NCBI RefSeq assembly: GCF_003205615.1
Contig: NZ_PYBV01000038.1
Location: 53,936 to 101,228, forward strand
Length of the DNA: 47,293 nucleotides
Direction of reading: 5' to 3'
DNA from: Micromonospora arborensis
GTDB taxonomy: Bacteria > Actinomycetota > Actinomycetes > Mycobacteriales > Micromonosporaceae
The notes under the pieces were generated by a model that saw only the letters and a program-made list of their open reading frames with translations, searched no databases and had not been told where the DNA came from. Both the position numbers and the translations under genes were made by a program. Positions 24,605 through 33,224 of this stretch are shown here, in pieces (position 1 is the first letter of the stretch; each line of letters begins with the position of its first letter).

Positions 24605-25909
24605 ATGACTACCCCCGCCCTCGTCCGCTCCCGTGGCACGCTTGCCGACCTGCTCTCCGGCCGCAGCAACGGCATCGGTCTGATCCGGCTCCTCCTCGCC
24701 GTCGGCGTCGTGCTCTCGCACTCCAAGCCGCTCGGCTTCGGTGCTCACGACCTTGGCTACTTCCTGACCGGTCGGCAGACCAACGTCGGCACCATGGCCG
24801 TCTACGGCTTCTTCGTGCTCTCCGGCCTGCTGATCACCCGCAGCGCCCGGCGTACCGGTCTGATCCGCTACGCCTGGCACCGGGCCCTGCGCATCTTCCC
24901 CGGCCTCTGGGTCTGTCTGCTGATCAGCGCGCTGGTGATCGCCCCGCTTGTCACGCTGCGCGAACACGGCACCATCGCCGGCTTCTTCGACAACCCCTGG
25001 GACCGGGGCGGCCCGCTGGCCTACCTGCAGGCCAACTGGTGGACCGGCGTCCGTCAGTACGGCGTCGGGGACCTGTTCACGGAGACCACCCCGTGGGGTC
25101 AGAAGGTCCACTACAGCGTCTTCAACGGCGCCCTGTGGTCGCTCAAGTACGAGATGTTCTGCTACGTCGTGGTGGGCGTGCTGGCGGTGACCGCGGTGCT
25201 GCGCAACGCTCGCCGGTTCGTGCTGTTCCTGACCGTCGCGCTCTACCTGAGCATCCTGCACGACTGGGTGACCTCCGGGCACTTCAGCGGCCCGGCGTCG
25301 ACGGCGAGTTGGAGCTTCACCCCGCCCCTGGTCGGCGGGATGACCTTCTACTACATCGTCTACCTGGGCTTCCTCTTCGCCGCCGGGGCGACCATGGACC
25401 TCTACCGGGAGCGGGTGCCGATCAACGACGCGCTGGGCATCGGCTCGGCGGTGGCGCTCGGGTTGTCGCTGCTCTTCGGTGGCTTCTTCGCCATCGGGCT
25501 GCCCGCGTTCGCGTACCTGCTGGTCTGGCTGTCGGTGCGGATGCCGCGTCAGCTGCACTGGGTGGGTCGCAAGAACGACTACTCGTACGGCATCTACATC
25601 TACGGCTTCGTCTTCCAGCAGGTGATGACCAGCCTGGGCTGGAGTCGCTGGGGGTACGTGCCGTTCGCGGCGATGTCGGTCGCGGTCGCCTTCGCCGCCG
25701 CGTTCCTCTCCTGGAAGCTGGTCGAGCGGCCGGCGCTGCGGTTGAAGGACTGGACGCCGGGCTTCGTGGCACGCCGGTCGTCGCAGCGGGTGCCGGTCGA
25801 GCAGCAGACCGCGGTGGCCGAGGAGCCACCCGGGACACCGCCGGCGCAGCTCGGTGGCCCGACGCAGGAGTTGCCGCAGCAGCCCGCCACGCTGGTCACC
25901 GGCCGGTAG
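24605..25909 (+). CDS. Membrane acyltransferase, family 3
   Basis: This 434-residue integral membrane protein has about ten hydrophobic helices. N-terminal family signatures are NGIGLIRLLLAVGVVLSHS (with the conserved histidine), FFVLSGLLITRSARR and YAWHRALRIFPGLW, as in OafA/NodX/ExoZ enzymes that O-acylate sugars of surface polysaccharides. The last 60 residues are hydrophilic and proline/glutamine-rich. It follows the epimerase by 22 bases, so a four-step glycan cassette (two glycosyltransferases, one sugar-modifying enzyme, one acyltransferase) is likely. A strong hairpin follows the gene. Confidence 0.9.
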   Translation: MTTPALVRSRGTLADLLSGRSNGIGLIRLLLAVGVVLSHSKPLGFGAHDLGYFLTGRQTNVGTMAVYGFFVLSGLLITRSARRTGLIRYAWHRALRIFPGLWVCLLISALVIAPLVTLREHGTIAGFFDNPWDRGGPLAYLQANWWTGVRQYGVGDLFTETTPWGQKVHYSVFNGALWSLKYEMFCYVVVGVLAVTAVLRNARRFVLFLTVALYLSILHDWVTSGHFSGPASTASWSFTPPLVGGMTFYYIVYLGFLFAAGATMDLYRERVPINDALGIGSAVALGLSLLFGGFFAIGLPAFAYLLVWLSVRMPRQLHWVGRKNDYSYGIYIYGFVFQQVMTSLGWSRWGYVPFAAMSVAVAFAAAFLSWKLVERPALRLKDWTPGFVARRSSQRVPVEQQTAVAEEPPGTPPAQLGGPTQELPQQPATLVTGR

Positions 25910-25924
25910 CGGTCAACCACATAG

Positions 25925-25956
25925 GTCGCCCTCCGTCACTCCTGGCGGAGGGCGAC
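25925..25956 (+). terminator. Strong hairpin terminator after the acyltransferase gene
   Basis: A perfect 11-bp stem (GTCGCCCTCCG / CGGAGGGCGAC) with a 10-base loop begins 15 bases after the stop codon. No T-run follows. Confidence 0.75.
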
Positions 25957-26010
25957 TGCGTGGACGTGGCCCGGTTTCGGGACAGCGACGCGACACCTCG
26001 ATGGGCAACA

Positions 26011-26121
26011 ATGTCCGTCAAGGGCGGCCCGGGGGCCTGGACAAGGGGTGAAGCCGACGATGGCATCTTTCTCTTCGTCGGGCTGCCGCTGATTCTGCTC
26101 GGCGTCCTGCTGATCAGCTGA
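26011..26121 (+). CDS. Possible small membrane protein
   Basis: A 36-residue frame begins with an ATG and ends in one hydrophobic stretch (GIFLFVGLPLILLGVLL) that could span the membrane. It lies downstream of the terminator hairpin and just upstream of the polymerase gene. No ribosome binding site is evident, and nothing else supports it. It may be a real small protein or chance. Confidence 0.3.
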   Translation: MSVKGGPGAWTRGEADDGIFLFVGLPLILLGVLLIS

Positions 26122-26143
26122 CCGGCGTCGTACCCTCAGCGTC

Positions 26144-27115
26144 ATGGCGACGGCGGCGGAGGAGATCCAGGTGGGGGAGCGGCTGGTCCGCGTCTCCAGC
26201 CCCGACAAGCCGTACTTCCCGGAGCGTGGGCTGACCAAGCTGGACGTGGTCCGCTACTTCCTGGCGGTGGGTGACGGCATCCTGCGCGCGCTGCGGGACC
26301 GGCCGACGATGCTGGAACGCTGGCCGCGTGGCGTCTTCGAGGGCGCGACGATCGCCACCCGGCAGACCAACCGGGGCGACGCGTTCTATCAGAAGCGGCT
26401 GCCGGCGGGCGCGCCCGAGTGGGTGCGCACCGCGCACATCACCTTCCCCAGCGGTCGCACCGCCGACGAGGTCGCACCGAGCGAGTTGGCCGTGGTGATC
26501 TGGGCGGCCAACCTGGGCACCCTGCGTTTCCACCCGTGGCCGGTCACCGCCGCCGACGTGGAACGCCCCGACCAGTTGCGCATCGACCTCGACCCGATGC
26601 CCGGCGTCGGGTTCGAGCAGGTGGTGCCGGTCGCCCGGGAGGTGCGGGCGTTCCTCGCCGAGCTGGGTCTGACCGGCTACCCGAAGACCACCGGCGGGCG
26701 GGGCCTGCACGTCTACCTGTCGATCGAGCCGCGGTGGAGCTTCGGCGAGTGCCGTCGGGCGGTGCTCGCCCTGGGCCGCGAGATGCAGCGCCGGCTGCCG
26801 GAGCTGGTCACCACCACCTGGTGGCGCGACCAGCGGGACCGGCCGGTCTTCGTCGACTACAACCAGATGTCCCGCGACCACACGATGGCCTCGGCGTACT
26901 CGATCCGCCCCACGCCCCGAGCCCTGGTGTCGGCGCCGCTGGAGTGGGCGGAGTTGGACGATGCCCGACCGGAGGACTTCGACGTGCTGTCCGTGCCGGC
27001 CCGCTTCGCCGAGCGCGGCGACCCGCACGCCGGCCTGGACGGTGACCGGCACTCGCTGGAGCCGCTGCTGGAGTTGGCCGACCGGGAAGGGCTGGAAGCC
27101 CCGCCCGAACGGTGA
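26144..27115 (+). CDS. LigD-type DNA primase-polymerase (PolDom)
   Basis: This 323-residue protein is a stand-alone archaeo-eukaryotic primase-like polymerase of the LigD PolDom family. The catalytic metal site shows DLDP (Asp148 and Asp150) and a third aspartate at about 238 (FVDYNQ). Nucleotide-binding landmarks are KTTGGRGLHVY and the C-terminal AYSIRP. LigD polymerase domains fill gaps and add ribonucleotides during non-homologous end joining. No Ku or ligase gene lies next to it in this window, so partners would be elsewhere or the protein acts in another repair path. The ATG at 26144 gives the normal domain length. Confidence 0.92.
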   Translation: MATAAEEIQVGERLVRVSSPDKPYFPERGLTKLDVVRYFLAVGDGILRALRDRPTMLERWPRGVFEGATIATRQTNRGDAFYQKRLPAGAPEWVRTAHITFPSGRTADEVAPSELAVVIWAANLGTLRFHPWPVTAADVERPDQLRIDLDPMPGVGFEQVVPVAREVRAFLAELGLTGYPKTTGGRGLHVYLSIEPRWSFGECRRAVLALGREMQRRLPELVTTTWWRDQRDRPVFVDYNQMSRDHTMASAYSIRPTPRALVSAPLEWAELDDARPEDFDVLSVPARFAERGDPHAGLDGDRHSLEPLLELADREGLEAPPER

Positions 27116-27125
27116 CCGGCCAGGC

Positions 27126-27632
27126 CTACTGCCAGGGGCTCTGCGTCCCGCCGAACTCCTCGAAGACCAGCCACGAACGCGTCGACAGCACCCCGGCGAT
27201 GCGCTGCACCCGGTCCAGCACCACGTCCCGCAGCGCGGCGTTGTCCGGGGCCCGGACCAGGGCCAGCACGTCGTGTTCGCCGCTGAGCAACGCGACGTGC
27301 TCGACGTAGCGGACCCGGGCCAGCTCGGCCGACACCTCGCGCCAGGTGTTCTGTTCGATCGTCAACGCCATGTACGCCGAGGTGCCCAACCCGGCCGCCT
27401 CGGGTGCCACCTGGGCCCGGAAGCCGGTGATCACCCCGTCGCGTACCAGCCGCTCCACCCGCGCGTACGCGTTGGTGCGGGAGATGTGGATCCGCTCGGC
27501 GAGGGTGCGTACCGACGTTCGGCCGTCCCGGACCAGCTCGTCGAGGATCCGCCGGTCCACCTCGTCGAGGGCTCGGGCCGATCGTCCCGATCCCGCTGCC
27601 CGGCCCGCTTCGTCGGCGGTCTCCTGGCTCAC
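27126..27632 (-). CDS. Lrp/AsnC-family regulator of the branched-chain oxoacid dehydrogenase operon
   Basis: This 168-residue protein has an N-terminal winged helix-turn-helix (LDEVDRRILDELVRDGRTSVRTLAERIHISRTNAYARVERL, about residues 22-65) and a C-terminal RAM/ligand domain (AYMALTIEQ, then EHVALLSGEHDVLALV). I chose the GTG at 27632, with GGAG nine bases upstream; the longer frame begins at a TTG at 27686 and runs into the promoter. It is divergent from the E1alpha gene with about 105 bases between, the usual arrangement of BkdR-like regulators, so it probably responds to branched-chain amino acids and controls the operon and itself. Confidence 0.88.
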   Translation of the reverse strand: MSQETADEAGRAAGSGRSARALDEVDRRILDELVRDGRTSVRTLAERIHISRTNAYARVERLVRDGVITGFRAQVAPEAAGLGTSAYMALTIEQNTWREVSAELARVRYVEHVALLSGEHDVLALVRAPDNAALRDVVLDRVQRIAGVLSTRSWLVFEEFGGTQSPWQ

Positions 27633-27676
27633 AGGTGAATACTCCGCATACCAATCGTCCCGCCTTCTGCGTGGAT

Positions 27677-27698
27677 CTTGAGTCAATCATCCGTCAAG
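27677..27698. promoter_or_regulatory. Candidate Lrp-type operator in the divergent promoter
   Basis: A 22-bp imperfect inverted repeat with outer arms CTTGA and TCAAG lies between the regulator gene and the E1alpha gene, about 40 bases upstream of the latter. Lrp/AsnC sites are often such degenerate palindromes. The arms are short, so the call is tentative. Confidence 0.35.
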
Positions 27699-27738
27699 CG
27701 GAAGCATAGGCTCACCACACGTCCCAGGAGGTTCCGCC

Positions 27739-28905
27739 GTGACGACCACTCCCCAGGCGGTCCGCAGGGCATCCCCGCGTACCCGTCGGGCGGCCACCCC
27801 GCCCGACCCGGCGCGCCCGCTGCTGCCGGACGCCGAGCCGGTCCGCCTGCTCGACAAGAGCGGCACCCCGCTGCCCGCCCGTACCGACTACCCGGAGCCA
27901 CCCGTCGAGGTACTACGCGAGCTGTACCGCCGGATGGTGCTCGGCCGCCGTTTCGACACCCAGGCGACCGCCCTGACCAAGCAGGGCCGCCTGGCCGTCT
28001 ACCCGTCCTCGCGGGGCCAGGAGGCGTGCCAGGTCGGCGCGGTCCTCGCGGTCCGCGACAGCGACTGGGTCTTCCCCACCTACCGTGAATCGATGGCTTT
28101 GGTTGCCCGCGGCATCGATCCGGTCGAGGTGCTCACCCTGCTGCGCGGCGACTGGCACTGCGGCTACGACCCGACCGAGGTGCGGACCGCGCCGCAGTGC
28201 ACCCCGCTCGCCACCCAGTGCGTGCACGCCGCCGGGCTGGCGCACGGCGAGGCGTACCAGGGTCGCGACACCGTGGCCCTGGCCTTCATCGGCGACGGCG
28301 CGACGAGCGAGGGCGACTTCCACGAGGGCATCAACTTCGCCGCCGTGTTCAAGGCGCCGGTGGTCTACTTCGTGCAGAACAACCGGTACGCCATCAGCGT
28401 CCCGCTGTCGCGGCAGACCGCCGCGCCGTCGCTGGCCTACAAGGGCGTCGGCTACGGCGTGCCCAGCGAGCAGGTCGACGGCAACGACCCGGTCGCGGTG
28501 CTCGCCGTGCTCACCCGCGCGGTCGCCCACGCCCGGGCCGGCAACGGACCGTTCCTGGTCGAGGCGCACACCTACCGGATGGAGCCGCACACCAACGCCG
28601 ACGACGCCACTCGCTACCGCGACGGGGCCGAGGTCGACGCCTGGCGCGACCGGGACCCGATCGCCCGGCTGGAGACCTACCTGCGGGCCCGCGGAGTGCT
28701 CGACGACGCGGCCGTCGCCGAGGTCGCCGAGCAGGCCGAGGCGTACGCGGCGGACCTGCGGACCCGGATGAACGACCAGCCCAGCGTCGACCCGCTGAGC
28801 CTCTTCGACCACGTCTACGCCCAGCCCACCCCGCAGCTGATCGAACAACGTGAGCAGGTCCGCGCCGAGCTGGCCGCCGCTCGCGACGAGGAGGGTGACG
28901 CCTGA
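27739..28905 (+). CDS. bkdA: Branched-chain 2-oxoacid dehydrogenase E1 alpha subunit
   Basis: This 388-residue protein is a thiamine-diphosphate-dependent E1 alpha subunit. The ThDP motif is GDGATSEGDFHEGINFAAVF ending in VQNN (about residues 188-217), and the E1 landmarks YPSSRGQEA and FPTYRES are present. With E1beta it decarboxylates branched-chain 2-oxoacids and passes the acyl group to the E2 lipoyl domain. The GTG at 27739 has AGGAGG seven bases upstream. The first 40 residues are a proline/arginine-rich tail. Its stop overlaps the E1beta ATG. Pyruvate-type activity cannot be excluded, but the Lrp neighbour and subunit style favour branched-chain substrates. Confidence 0.9.
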   Translation: MTTTPQAVRRASPRTRRAATPPDPARPLLPDAEPVRLLDKSGTPLPARTDYPEPPVEVLRELYRRMVLGRRFDTQATALTKQGRLAVYPSSRGQEACQVGAVLAVRDSDWVFPTYRESMALVARGIDPVEVLTLLRGDWHCGYDPTEVRTAPQCTPLATQCVHAAGLAHGEAYQGRDTVALAFIGDGATSEGDFHEGINFAAVFKAPVVYFVQNNRYAISVPLSRQTAAPSLAYKGVGYGVPSEQVDGNDPVAVLAVLTRAVAHARAGNGPFLVEAHTYRMEPHTNADDATRYRDGAEVDAWRDRDPIARLETYLRARGVLDDAAVAEVAEQAEAYAADLRTRMNDQPSVDPLSLFDHVYAQPTPQLIEQREQVRAELAAARDEEGDA

Positions 28906-29918
28906 TGGCCACCACCATGGCCAAGGCGCTCAACACCGCGCTGGCCGACGCTCTCGCCGCCGACGACCGGGTCGTCGTCTTCGGAGAGGACGTCGGCCAA
29001 CTCGGCGGCGTCTTCCGGATCACCGACGGCCTGCAGGCCCGGTTCGGCGAAGACCGCTGCTTCGACACCCCCCTCGCCGAGGCCGGCATCGTCGGCTTCG
29101 CCGTCGGGCTGGCCATGTCCGGCCTGCGACCGGTGGTCGAGATGCAGTTCGACGCGTTCGCGTACCCGGCGTTCGAGCAGATCGCCTCGCACGTGGCGAA
29201 GCTGCGCAACCGGACCCGCGGCGCGCTGAGCGTGCCGATCGTCATCCGCGTGCCGTACGCCGGCGGCATCGGCGGGGTCGAGCACCACTGCGACTCGTCC
29301 GAGGCGTACTACGCGCACACCCCCGGCTTGAAGGTGGTGACCCCGGCGACCGTCGAGGACGCGTACTCGCTGCTGCGCGAGGCGATCGACGACCCCGACC
29401 CGGTGGTCTTCATGGAGCCGAAGAAGCTCTACTTCGCCAGCGCCGACGCGTCTCTGCCGGCCCGGACCGAGCCGTTCGGCCGGGCCGTGGTGCGCCGTCC
29501 GGGACGCGACGCCACCCTGGTGGCGTACGGGCCGGCGGTGCCGGTCGCGCTGGAGGCCGCCGAGGCCGCCCGCGAGGAGGGCTGGGACCTGGAGGTGGTG
29601 GACGTGCGCACCATCGTGCCGTTCGACGACGCCACCATCACCGCCTCGGTCCGGCGTACCGGTCGCTGCGTGGTGATCCAGGAGGCGCCCGGCTTCGCCG
29701 GGGTCGGCGCGGAGATCGCCGCCCGGGTGCAGGAACGTTGCTTCCACGCCCTGCACGCCCCGGTGCTGCGGGTCGCCGGACTGGACATCCCGTACCCGGC
29801 GCCGATGCTGGAGCACACCCACCTGCCCGGGGTGGACCGGGTGCTCGACGCGGTGGCCCGGTTGCAGTGGGACGACCAGCCGGACCCGCGCTGGGCGGCG
29901 CAGGGCAGCGCGGCATGA
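28905..29918 (+). CDS. bkdB: Branched-chain 2-oxoacid dehydrogenase E1 beta subunit
   Basis: This 337-residue protein is the E1 beta (transketolase-like) subunit. It shows VVVFGEDVGQLGGVFR, TPLAEAGIVGFAVG with the catalytic glutamate, MQFDAFAYPAFEQI, and the C-terminal domain VVIQEAPGFAGVGAEIAA. It pairs with E1alpha as an alpha2-beta2 tetramer. The ATG at 28905 shares its A with the E1alpha stop, and its TGA overlaps the E2 ATG, so all three chains are translationally coupled. In actinomycetes the products, branched short acyl-CoAs, feed branched fatty acid synthesis and some polyketide starters. Confidence 0.93.
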   Translation: MATTMAKALNTALADALAADDRVVVFGEDVGQLGGVFRITDGLQARFGEDRCFDTPLAEAGIVGFAVGLAMSGLRPVVEMQFDAFAYPAFEQIASHVAKLRNRTRGALSVPIVIRVPYAGGIGGVEHHCDSSEAYYAHTPGLKVVTPATVEDAYSLLREAIDDPDPVVFMEPKKLYFASADASLPARTEPFGRAVVRRPGRDATLVAYGPAVPVALEAAEAAREEGWDLEVVDVRTIVPFDDATITASVRRTGRCVVIQEAPGFAGVGAEIAARVQERCFHALHAPVLRVAGLDIPYPAPMLEHTHLPGVDRVLDAVARLQWDDQPDPRWAAQGSAA

Positions 29919-31336
29919 CCACCGTCGAACGGACGCAGGTCTTCCTCCTGCCCGACCTGGGCGAGGGGCTGAGCGAGGCCGAGATCGTCGAGTGGCGGGT
30001 CGCGGTCGGTGACGTGGTCACGGTCGACCAGAGCGTGGTCGAGGTGGAGACCGCCAAGGCGGTCGTCGACGTGCCCTGTCCGTACGCCGGCCGGGTCGTG
30101 ACCCTGCACGGCGCGGCCGGTGAGGTACGCCCGGTCGGCCAGCCGTTGATCACCATCGCGCCACTGGACGGTGGTGACGAGCCCGCGGGGCATGCCACCT
30201 ACCGCGAGGAGGAGCGGGCCGGCTCCGGCAACGTGCTGATCGGGTACGGCACCGGACACGGCAACACCACCCGGCGTCGGCGCCGCCCTCGGCTGACACT
30301 CGCCCCCGATCCGGCCGACACCGCCCCGACCGGCGGCGCTGCCCCGACCGGCGGCGCTGCCCCGACCGGCGGGATCAGCGCGGCTACCGGCGGTGCCCCG
30401 GGTACGGGCGACGTGCCCGGCCAGCCGGCGAGGCCGACCGCCCTGGTCATCTCGCCGATCGTGCGGCGGCTGGCCCGGGAGCGCGGCATCGATCTGGGCA
30501 CGGTACGCGGCACCGGGCCGGGCGGGGTGATCCGCCGCGCCGACGTGGAGGCGGTGCCGACGGTGCCCGCCGCCCGGCTCGCCGCCGTGCCGGACCCGCA
30601 CGTCGCCCCGACCCCGCAGGCCGGATCGGCCCCGTCCACGGACGGGGACGTGATCATCCCGCTCACCGGTGTCCGCAAGGCGATCGCCGACAAGCTCTCC
30701 CGCAGCCGGCGAGAGATCCCGGAGGTGACCATCTGGGTCGACGTGGACGCCACCGGTCTGTTGGAGACCCGGGCCGCGATCAACGCGGCGACGCCCGACG
30801 CGCCGGTGAGCATCCTGGCCCTGCTGGCCCGGATCTGCCTCAGCGGGCTGCGCCGGTTCCCGCAGCTCAACGCCCGGGTCGACACCGAGGCGCAGCGGAT
30901 CGTCCAGTCCGCCGGGGTGCACCTCGGCATCGCCGCGCAGACCGACCGGGGTCTGCTGGTGCCGGTGCTGCGCGACGCCCAACGACTCACCACCGCCGAG
31001 TTGGCCGCCGAACTGGCGGCCACCACCACCGCCGCGCGGGCGGGCAGCCTGCCGCCGGCCCGGCTGACCGGCGGCACGTTCACGCTCAACAACTACGGGG
31101 TGTTCGGCGTGGACGGCTCCACGCCGATCATCAACCACCCCGAGGCGGCTCTGCTCGGGGTCGGGCGGATCGTGGACAAGCCGTGGGTGGTCGACGGGCA
31201 GCTCGCCGTTCGCAAGGTGACCCAGCTCAGCCTCACCTTCGACCATCGGGTCTGCGACGGTGGGGTGGCCGGCGGTTTCCTACGGCACGTCGCCGACTGC
31301 GTGGAGCGCCCGGCGCTGCTGATCGCCGCCGTCTGA
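29915..31336 (+). CDS. bkdC: Branched-chain 2-oxoacid dehydrogenase E2 (dihydrolipoyl acyltransferase)
   Basis: This 473-residue protein has one N-terminal lipoyl domain (lipoyl Lys48 in VEVETAKAVV), a long arginine- then proline/glycine-rich linker containing three near-identical PTGGAA units (18-bp DNA repeats near 30330-30380), a peripheral subunit-binding domain (ISPIVRRLARERGIDLGTVRGTGPGGVIRRADV) and the catalytic domain. The catalytic motif is DHRVCDG (His about 444, Asp about 448), and the scaffold segment GGTFTLNNYGVFG is present. It transfers the acyl group to CoA. The E3 subunit (lipoamide dehydrogenase) is not encoded here and is presumably shared. A hairpin follows the stop. Confidence 0.94.
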   Translation: MTTVERTQVFLLPDLGEGLSEAEIVEWRVAVGDVVTVDQSVVEVETAKAVVDVPCPYAGRVVTLHGAAGEVRPVGQPLITIAPLDGGDEPAGHATYREEERAGSGNVLIGYGTGHGNTTRRRRRPRLTLAPDPADTAPTGGAAPTGGAAPTGGISAATGGAPGTGDVPGQPARPTALVISPIVRRLARERGIDLGTVRGTGPGGVIRRADVEAVPTVPAARLAAVPDPHVAPTPQAGSAPSTDGDVIIPLTGVRKAIADKLSRSRREIPEVTIWVDVDATGLLETRAAINAATPDAPVSILALLARICLSGLRRFPQLNARVDTEAQRIVQSAGVHLGIAAQTDRGLLVPVLRDAQRLTTAELAAELAATTTAARAGSLPPARLTGGTFTLNNYGVFGVDGSTPIINHPEAALLGVGRIVDKPWVVDGQLAVRKVTQLSLTFDHRVCDGGVAGGFLRHVADCVERPALLIAAV

Positions 31337-31346
31337 CGGCGTACCC

Positions 31347-31382
31347 CCGGTCCCGGCGTCGCCTGCGCGGCGCCGGGACCGG
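31347..31382 (+). terminator. Terminator hairpin of the bkd operon
   Basis: A perfect 12-bp stem (CCGGTCCCGGCG / CGCCGGGACCGG) with a 12-base loop starts 11 bases after the E2 stop. No T-run. Confidence 0.72.
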
Positions 31383-31454
31383 CGTACGTCCGGGGTTTCC
31401 CGGCGGCGTCATCGGGAAGTCGGCCCCGCCGAACGCGTCGAAGGGAGCCGGCCG

Positions 31455-33134
31455 GTGGCGTACGACATGCTGCTCAACTCGGTCCGGGTACGACGGCCCG
31501 CCTCGGCCGGCGCACCGCTGTACTGCGACGCCCTGGAGTACGGGCTGACCGGCGACGGCGCGACCAACGACCAGCCGGCGCTCGCCGCCCTCGTGGACCG
31601 GCTCGGCGGCGGCTACGCCGCAGACGGACGGGCCCGGGTCATCTACTGCCCACCGGGCATCTACTCGATCCGCGACGCCGGCACGGTCTGGCGCAGCGGC
31701 GTGTCACTGGTCGGGGCCGGGCCGGCGGCGACCCGGTTCATGCTCAGCAACGAGGGCAACCGGGCCGACCCGACCCCGTTGGCCTTCTGGACGACGGTGC
31801 AGCACGGTGCCGACCGGGACCGGCACATCGCCGACTGCACCTTCTCCGACTTCCAGATCGACGGCTCCGGTGTGGCGATGGCCGAGTACAACTACCTGGC
31901 CAAGGGGCTCGGCCTCCAATACGTGGTGCGGGGCGTGTTCCGCAACCTCTACATCCACCACACCGCGGCCACCGGGCTGGGCTGTGACTTCCTCCAGGAC
32001 TCGCTCATCGACGGGGTGGTGGTGGTCGGCTGCGGCCGACTGGACAACGGCGAGCAACTGGGCGGAGCCGGCATCGGGGTCGGCATCGGCGGCTGGGGCT
32101 CCGAGGAGCGGCTGACCATCGCCAACTGCACCGCGTTGGCCAACGGCACCAACGGGATCTTCCTGGAGCTGCAGAAGGACTACTGGGAACAGCCGCGCGG
32201 CTACCGCATCGTCGGGTGCCACAGCCAGGGCAACCGGTTCGGCATCTCCGACTGGGGCGCCGACGGGCTGATCGTCTCCGCCTGCACGATGACAAGCAAC
32301 CTGGAGACCGGCTTCGACGTGTCGGCGCAGGGCACCTCGTCCGTGGCCGGCCGGGGAGGGCTGCTCACCGACTGCGTCATCGACGGCAACATGCGCGACG
32401 GCGTCAGGATCGGCAACAGCCCCGGCCCGTACACCGTCCGGGGCAACCGGATCAGCGGCAACGGCCGGCACGGCTATCACGCGCTCGACCTGGGGCGCGG
32501 CTACCAGGGCTCGATCCGCGAGGTCGTGATCGAGAGCAACGAGTTCTGGGGCAACGGGCTCGACGCGGTCCGGATCGACCACCAGATGGCCGACGCGGTG
32601 CTGCTCAACAACCGGATCCGCAACAACGGGCGACAGTACGCCGAGGGCGCCGGCGGTGCCGGTGCTGCCGTCCACTACGGCGAGCGGTGCCTGGTGGACC
32701 GGTCGGCCAACTGGCCGCACGACGGGCACCGGGGCAAGGTTCTGCGGGTCGGACGAACCGTTGCCATGGTGGCCTCGAACACCGGCGACGAACTCACCCT
32801 CGCCCCGGTCCGCCCGGACGGGATCAGCGCCTGGAGCGGGGACGTGCCACCACCGGGTTGCGAATACGAACTGGCTGCCGCGCCGCAGCGGCGGGCCGGG
32901 ATCACCATCGATGCGCCGTTCGACTCGGCCACCATCCGCGGCAACCGGATCTGGGACAGCAACGACGACCAGAGCCAGACGCACGGGCTGTGGATCACCG
33001 AGCGGGGCAGTTGCGTGGGCTGCCGGGTCGAGGACAACGACCTCGCCGGCAACGCCGACGACGGGATGCGGCTGGACACCCCGCCGGTGGGTGGACGCTG
33101 GCGGGACAACCACGTCGACAGCGACTGGAGCTGA
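31455..33134 (+). CDS. Right-handed parallel beta-helix protein (pectate-lyase-3 / tailspike-like)
   Basis: This 559-residue protein opens with the entry motif of pectate-lyase-superfamily beta-helices (YGLTGDGATNDQPALAALVDRL, then VIYCPPGIYSI) and continues with many short strand-turn repeats of the NxI/GN type (RGNRISGNGRHG, LLNNRIRNNG, IRGNRIWDSN). No signal peptide or membrane segment is visible. The last third contains an insert (about 400-480) that interrupts the helix repeats. Proteins of this fold bind or cleave polysaccharides or serve as phage or tail-like spikes. No catalytic triad can be assigned by eye. It is a single gene with GGGAG upstream of its GTG; no phage genes flank it. 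Confidence 0.78.
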   Translation: MAYDMLLNSVRVRRPASAGAPLYCDALEYGLTGDGATNDQPALAALVDRLGGGYAADGRARVIYCPPGIYSIRDAGTVWRSGVSLVGAGPAATRFMLSNEGNRADPTPLAFWTTVQHGADRDRHIADCTFSDFQIDGSGVAMAEYNYLAKGLGLQYVVRGVFRNLYIHHTAATGLGCDFLQDSLIDGVVVVGCGRLDNGEQLGGAGIGVGIGGWGSEERLTIANCTALANGTNGIFLELQKDYWEQPRGYRIVGCHSQGNRFGISDWGADGLIVSACTMTSNLETGFDVSAQGTSSVAGRGGLLTDCVIDGNMRDGVRIGNSPGPYTVRGNRISGNGRHGYHALDLGRGYQGSIREVVIESNEFWGNGLDAVRIDHQMADAVLLNNRIRNNGRQYAEGAGGAGAAVHYGERCLVDRSANWPHDGHRGKVLRVGRTVAMVASNTGDELTLAPVRPDGISAWSGDVPPPGCEYELAAAPQRRAGITIDAPFDSATIRGNRIWDSNDDQSQTHGLWITERGSCVGCRVEDNDLAGNADDGMRLDTPPVGGRWRDNHVDSDWS

Positions 33135-33224
33135 GCGGCGGCCGGCACCCCGCGACGGGCGGGCGCGACGACGAGCGGCGACGACCGGAGTGATCCGGCC
33201 GCCGCCGCTGTCATCGTGCGGTGG

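Noticed and set aside
33135..33224. Hairpin between the beta-helix and sugar-dehydrogenase-like genes
   Set aside because: The complementary arms (about 11 bp) are separated by roughly 50 bases, too loose to call a terminator with confidence.
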